This document shows, piece by piece, positions 6,643-9,155 of a stretch of DNA of 9,155 bases. How positions within the stretch are numbered: the first letter of the stretch is position 1; each line of letters begins with the position of its first letter. The DNA comes from Candidatus Babelota bacterium. GTDB taxonomy: Bacteria; Dependentiae; Babeliae; Babeliales; JABCYS01. The notes beneath the pieces were generated by a model. That model searched no databases, was not told where the DNA came from, and saw only the letters and a list, made by a program, of their open reading frames with translations. A program made the translations under genes and the position numbers. The DNA is taken from assembly GCA_013290085.1 (NCBI GenBank), contig JABCYS010000033.1, positions 1-9,155 of the forward strand. The letters are read 5' to 3'.

Positions 6643-7005
6643 ATGAAGAAATTTAGTTGCGTATTACTCAGTGTACTTTTTATAACTGCTCCTGCTTCGG
6701 GATTTACGGGCATTATAAAAAGTGATCTTGAAGTTCTCAGAGCTAGGGCTGGCGAGGTAAAAGAGCGCGCGAAAAAACTCATGACCAACCCATTCTTCTT
6801 ATCAGTGTTGGGCTGTCTCTACTATGCGGGACCGAGATCCGTGGTGCGCGAACATCCATTACTTTCAGTGATGGGCGTTGGCCTTGTTCTTTCTTATTTG
6901 AAAGGTGATGTGAGTGTTCATCTGGAAGGTGCAGAAATAAGTTTTAGGGTACTGAGAAAAGGGGATAGGAAAGAGGCGGTGGAAATGTTAAAAGAGAACG
7001 CCTAA
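6643..7005 (+). CDS. Small exported membrane protein of unknown function
   Basis: The 120-residue product begins with a Sec-type signal (MKKFSCVLLSVLFITAPASG, likely cleavage near 20). It continues with a charged amphipathic stretch (about 25-47), two hydrophobic segments (about 50-62 and 72-86), then a charged tail (87-120). A strong AAGGAG ribosome binding site sits in the 8-nt gap after the preceding stop codon, so translation is probably linked to the 5081-6634 gene. The plan of signal peptide plus short hydrophobic hairpin resembles the minus-strand array at 1-2135, but I see no sequence motif in common. Function unknown; a partner or accessory of the upstream membrane protein is a guess from position only. 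Confidence 0.8.
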   Translation: MKKFSCVLLSVLFITAPASGFTGIIKSDLEVLRARAGEVKERAKKLMTNPFFLSVLGCLYYAGPRSVVREHPLLSVMGVGLVLSYLKGDVSVHLEGAEISFRVLRKGDRKEAVEMLKENA

Positions 7006-7044
7006 AAAAATTTTGCTGCGGCCTGTCATTTTTGAATGGCGCAA
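7004..7044 (-). terminator. Candidate intrinsic terminator of the ankyrin gene
   Basis: Read on the minus strand, TTGC and GCAA (7041-7044 with 7013-7016) close an imperfect stem that also includes GC pairs (7039-7040 with 7018-7019) and CATT/AATG (7035-7038 with 7027-7030). A run of seven T (7004-7010) follows. It lies about 40 nt past the ankyrin stop codon. The T-run overlaps the stop codon of the convergent gene ending at 7005. The stem is interrupted, so efficiency is uncertain. Confidence 0.45.
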
Positions 7045-7060
7045 CTCTGTCCGCTATCAT

Positions 7061-7238
7061 TATCCCCTACACCAAAATCATTCAACATTTTTCTGCAGCA
7101 GCATCAACCAGAAGATCTGTGGCATCATCTTGGTTATTTTCTGTAGCATAATGCAAAGGCGTATGACCACCTGGAGTAGTAGCATTAGTATTTGCACCTC
7201 TATCAACCAGAGCTGATATACCACCGGTACGTCCCATC
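7061..7238. repeat. Direct repeat copy 1 (3' end of ankyrin gene plus flank)
   Basis: This 178-base stretch matches 8978-9155 without an insertion or deletion (constant offset of 1917). It covers the last 51 codons, the TGA stop and about 21 bases of 3' flank. The stop-codon region is nearly identical, including TATCCCCTACACCA outside the gene. Copy 2 runs off the window, so the full repeat is longer. Confidence 0.85.
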
Positions 7239-8863
7239 CAAGCAGCCACATGCAATGGAGTCATGCCTCCCTCAGACGCATCAGTATCAGTAGATTGAAC
7301 GTGAATATTTGCACCATGATTAATCAGAAAATTGCTAGCGCCTTCATGCCCATTCTGGGAAGCATGATGCAATGGTGTCCAACCCTGGTTATCTATAGCA
7401 TCAATATTTGCACCTAGCCCAAGCAGAAGCTCTATAATAGATGTGTGACCAAGGTTCGCAGCAAGGTGTAAAGCAGTCCAACCTTGAGGAGTGCTATCCT
7501 CAATATTTGCTTTATTATTAAGAAGAAGCTGAACAATATCTTTGTGGCCATTTTCGGTAGCCCAGTACAATGAGGTTCTCCCTTGATTAGTGCGAGCATT
7601 AATATTTGCTCCATTATTAAGAAGAAGCCTTGCAGCATCTAGCTGGCCATCTTGGGCCGCCTGAAGTAAAGGGGTCCAGCCACGTGGTGTAGCAGCATTA
7701 ATATTTGCTCCTCCTTGAATCAAACGATCCATAGCTGATATATGACCTCTGCTTGCAGCCACAGCCAGTGCTGTCATGCCTAGATCTCCAGTTGCAGCAT
7801 CTATTGCTGTATTATTTCTCAGCAGGAAATCTATAACTTCTGTCTGACCATTGAAAGCTGCATTGTGTAGGGCTGTCCAGCCTTGATTAGTGCGGGCATT
7901 AATATCCGCTCTGCTTCGTAGCAAAAGCTCAACAATAGGTAAGTGCCCATTGTTGGCAGCTTTATGTAGAGGAGTCCAATTTACATTATCTTCACCTTCA
8001 ATATTTGCACCTCTAGCAAGTAGAAGCTGTACAGCATCGAAGTGGCCATTAGTGGCTGCAATAAGCAAGGGTTTGGCGCCATCAATTTGATCAGCCTCAA
8101 TAGCTGCACCATTATTAAGCAGAACCTCTAGAGCATCGCTGTACCCATGGTAAGCGGCCAAATGCAGGGGAGTAGAATCAAATACCTCGTGATTATTGAT
8201 AGCGTGAACATCAGCGCCTTTTTCAATCAGGAGTCTTATTATTTCTGTCTGCCCGAAAAAAGAAGCCAAATGTAGGGGGGTATTGCCTTCTTGAGTAGTA
8301 GCCTCAATATTGGCACGGTTATTTAGAAGGAGTGTTGCAACATCAGTGTATCGATTATTAGCAGCGGTACTAGCATTGGCAGAAGTACTAGCGGCTTCAG
8401 GTTCAGGTAAGGGGGTATATAATTGATGCTGTTCTCGACTGTTTAAAAGAGGTACCTTGCCACCGGCAATAGCAAAATGTAGCGCTGTAATTCCTTCTGG
8501 GGTGATAGCATCAGGATTTGCGCGTCGTTCAAGCAGGAGCTCTACCATAGCTTTGTGTCCATACACGGCAGCAAAATGCAGGGGGGTATAACCTGTTTTT
8601 GTAGCAGTCTCAATAATATTTTCTTTGACTATTTTATCTTTTTCAAGAAGAACCCTTGCAATATCGACTTGGCCACAAATGGCCGCCCAATGGAGAGGAG
8701 TCAAACCATCTTGATCGTCGCGAGTATTAATAGGTACCATTTGTTTAATAAGTTTCTCAACTTCAGGGAAATTACCTTCCGCAACGGCTTTATGCAGTTC
8801 CATGGCTTGGGTTGGCATTACAAAAGAAAGGGTTGCGAGTATTATAAGAATTATCTTTTTCAT
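7082..8863 (-). CDS. Exported ankyrin-repeat protein
   Basis: The 593-residue protein has a Sec signal peptide (MKKIILIILATLSFVMPTQA, likely cleavage after 20) followed by about 16 ankyrin repeats of roughly 33 residues to the C-terminus. The repeats show TPLH, AA, NGH, LLL and GANI. Repeat 4 is interrupted at about 136-171 by a Pro/Ser/Ala/Thr-rich insert, and the last two repeats are separated from the others by a short acidic insert (STDTDAS). The end is DLLVDAAAEKC. Ankyrin repeats mediate protein-protein binding and are common in host-associated bacteria; secretion to the periplasm or beyond is inferred from the signal. The start at 8861-8863 has a GAGGA site. An ATG at 8900-8902 is rejected because it lies upstream of a probable -10 element. 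No enzymatic domain is seen. Confidence 0.93.
   Translation of the reverse strand: MKKIILIILATLSFVMPTQAMELHKAVAEGNFPEVEKLIKQMVPINTRDDQDGLTPLHWAAICGQVDIARVLLEKDKIVKENIIETATKTGYTPLHFAAVYGHKAMVELLLERRANPDAITPEGITALHFAIAGGKVPLLNSREQHQLYTPLPEPEAASTSANASTAANNRYTDVATLLLNNRANIEATTQEGNTPLHLASFFGQTEIIRLLIEKGADVHAINNHEVFDSTPLHLAAYHGYSDALEVLLNNGAAIEADQIDGAKPLLIAATNGHFDAVQLLLARGANIEGEDNVNWTPLHKAANNGHLPIVELLLRSRADINARTNQGWTALHNAAFNGQTEVIDFLLRNNTAIDAATGDLGMTALAVAASRGHISAMDRLIQGGANINAATPRGWTPLLQAAQDGQLDAARLLLNNGANINARTNQGRTSLYWATENGHKDIVQLLLNNKANIEDSTPQGWTALHLAANLGHTSIIELLLGLGANIDAIDNQGWTPLHHASQNGHEGASNFLINHGANIHVQSTDTDASEGGMTPLHVAAWMGRTGGISALVDRGANTNATTPGGHTPLHYATENNQDDATDLLVDAAAEKC
7581..7605. repeat. Intragenic repeat in ankyrin gene, copy 1
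   Basis: CCTTGATTAGTGCG, one varying base, then GCATTAATAT recurs at 7881-7905, exactly 300 bases away. It encodes the NINARTNQG junction between repeats and marks a near-identical three-repeat spacing. Confidence 0.7.
7881..7905. repeat. Intragenic repeat in ankyrin gene, copy 2
   Basis: This copy of the 7581-7605 segment differs at one central base. The 300-base offset equals three ankyrin repeats plus one residue, consistent with one of the intervening repeats (AIDAATGD) being a residue longer. Confidence 0.7.
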
Positions 8864-8870
8864 CGAAATA

Positions 8871-8875
8871 TCCTC
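8871..8875 (-). promoter_or_regulatory. Ribosome binding site fixing the ankyrin gene start
   Basis: GAGGA on the minus strand lies 7 nt before the ATG at 8861-8863. It supports the MKK start that puts the signal peptide at the N-terminus. Confidence 0.65.
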
Positions 8876-8887
8876 AGTTGTTCTTTT

Positions 8888-8896
8888 TTTATACCA
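8888..8896 (-). promoter_or_regulatory. Candidate extended -10 promoter of the ankyrin gene
   Basis: TGGTATAAA on the minus strand is an extended -10 element, preceded by A-tracts (8902-8907 and 8912-8917) but no clear -35 box. Transcription would start near 8881, giving a leader of about 18 nt that still contains the ribosome binding site. Confidence 0.35.
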
Positions 8897-8977
8897 TTCC
8901 ATTTTTTATTCTTTTTTAACTCAACAAAGCGTTTAAGTAAGTTGCTTAAGTAGAATTAACTTTTTCAGATAACTCAA

Positions 8978-9155
8978 TATCCCCTACACCATAATCATTC
9001 AACATTTTTCTGCAGTAGCATCAACCAGAAGATCTATGGCATCAAGTTGGCCATTTTGTATAGCCTTATGCAAGGGTGTATGACCATTTGGACTAGTAGC
9101 TTTAGTATCTGCGTCGCTAGCAACCAGAGTTGGTATACCATCTGTACGTCCATTC
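8978..9155. repeat. Direct repeat copy 2 (3' end of second ankyrin gene plus flank)
   Basis: This is the counterpart of 7061-7238 at a constant offset of 1917 bases. Similarity extends through the stop codon into about 21 bases of non-coding flank and stops near 8978. It continues beyond the window edge. Confidence 0.85.
8999..9155 (-). CDS. Second ankyrin-repeat protein (C-terminal 51 residues only)
   Basis: The frame is open from the window edge to a TGA at 8999-9001. The visible protein holds the end of one ankyrin repeat and a full last repeat (GHTPLHKAIQNGQLDAIDLL), ending LLVDATAEKC. By hand count 33 of 51 residues match the end of the complete ankyrin gene at 7082-8863, with no gap, so the two are tandem paralogues. 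The preceding repeat is decayed relative to consensus (VASDADTKAT in place of VDRGANTNAT), which could mean relaxed selection. The start, signal peptide and repeat number lie outside the window. The 135-nt gap to the next gene holds that gene's candidate promoter; I saw no strong terminator. Confidence 0.85.
   Translation of the reverse strand, partial: NGRTDGIPTLVASDADTKATSPNGHTPLHKAIQNGQLDAIDLLVDATAEKC

Noticed and set aside
7082..8863. Regularly spaced sequence that could suggest a CRISPR array
   Set aside because: The roughly 99-base period is explained by 33-residue ankyrin repeats in one open frame; there are no identical short repeats with unique spacers.
8932..8950. TTAAG/CTTAA inverted repeat between the two ankyrin genes
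   Set aside because: The stem has five AT-rich pairs and no T-run follows on either strand, so it supports neither a terminator nor an operator.
8555..8953. 132-codon plus-strand open frame opposite the ankyrin gene start
   Set aside because: It lies antisense to a strongly supported coding region, the protein is compositionally odd (Phe/Lys/Asn-rich), and no family resemblance is seen.

Overview
The window looks like a piece of a small-genome, host-associated Gram-negative bacterium. It carries housekeeping genes (tpiA, secG, an MlaE/MlaF lipid-transport pair) beside short exported proteins of unknown function and large ankyrin-repeat proteins with Sec signal peptides. The style, many lineage-specific proteins starting MKK plus ankyrin arrays, resembles Candidatus Dependentiae (TM6) or similar protist-associated bacteria. 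That placement is inference from gene content; nothing here proves the taxon.

Layout. (1) Positions 1-2135, minus strand: four consecutive genes for short exported proteins. Three (one cut by the window edge) are clear paralogues with a near-identical signal peptide, a hydrophobic helical hairpin and a conserved C-terminal motif. The fourth is shorter, lacks the hairpin, and is probably a reduced relative. (2) Positions 2244-4966, minus strand: tpiA-secG-mlaE-mlaF, transcribed in that order with gaps of 27, 28 and 1 nt, so probably one operon. No MCE-domain gene (mlaD) follows mlaF; the paralogue array does. (3) Positions 4967-5080: divergent intergenic region with a plausible plus-strand promoter. 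(4) Positions 5081-7005, plus strand: two unrecognised genes separated by 8 nt, a 517-residue exported or membrane-anchored protein and a 120-residue exported small membrane protein. (5) Positions 7004-7044: candidate minus-strand terminator lying between convergent genes. (6) Positions 7082-9155, minus strand: a complete 593-residue ankyrin protein, and upstream of it the 3' end of a second ankyrin gene whose last 51 codons and 3' flank are a diverged copy of the first.

Functionally, the central operon covers glycolysis (TpiA), protein export (SecG) and inner-membrane lipid transport (MlaEF). The flanking genes nearly all encode proteins predicted to leave the cytoplasm, which fits a bacterium investing in envelope and host-interface proteins. 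No tRNA, rRNA, CRISPR array, insertion sequence or phage gene was recognised. No stretch above 300 bases lacks a gene. Two long reading frames (1584-2180 and 7082-8902) have upstream starts that overlap or precede probable promoter -10 elements; I place the real starts at the internal MKK methionines, which have good ribosome binding sites. The most distinctive features are the tandem hairpin-protein family and the duplicated ankyrin genes. I see no unmistakable new multi-gene system.
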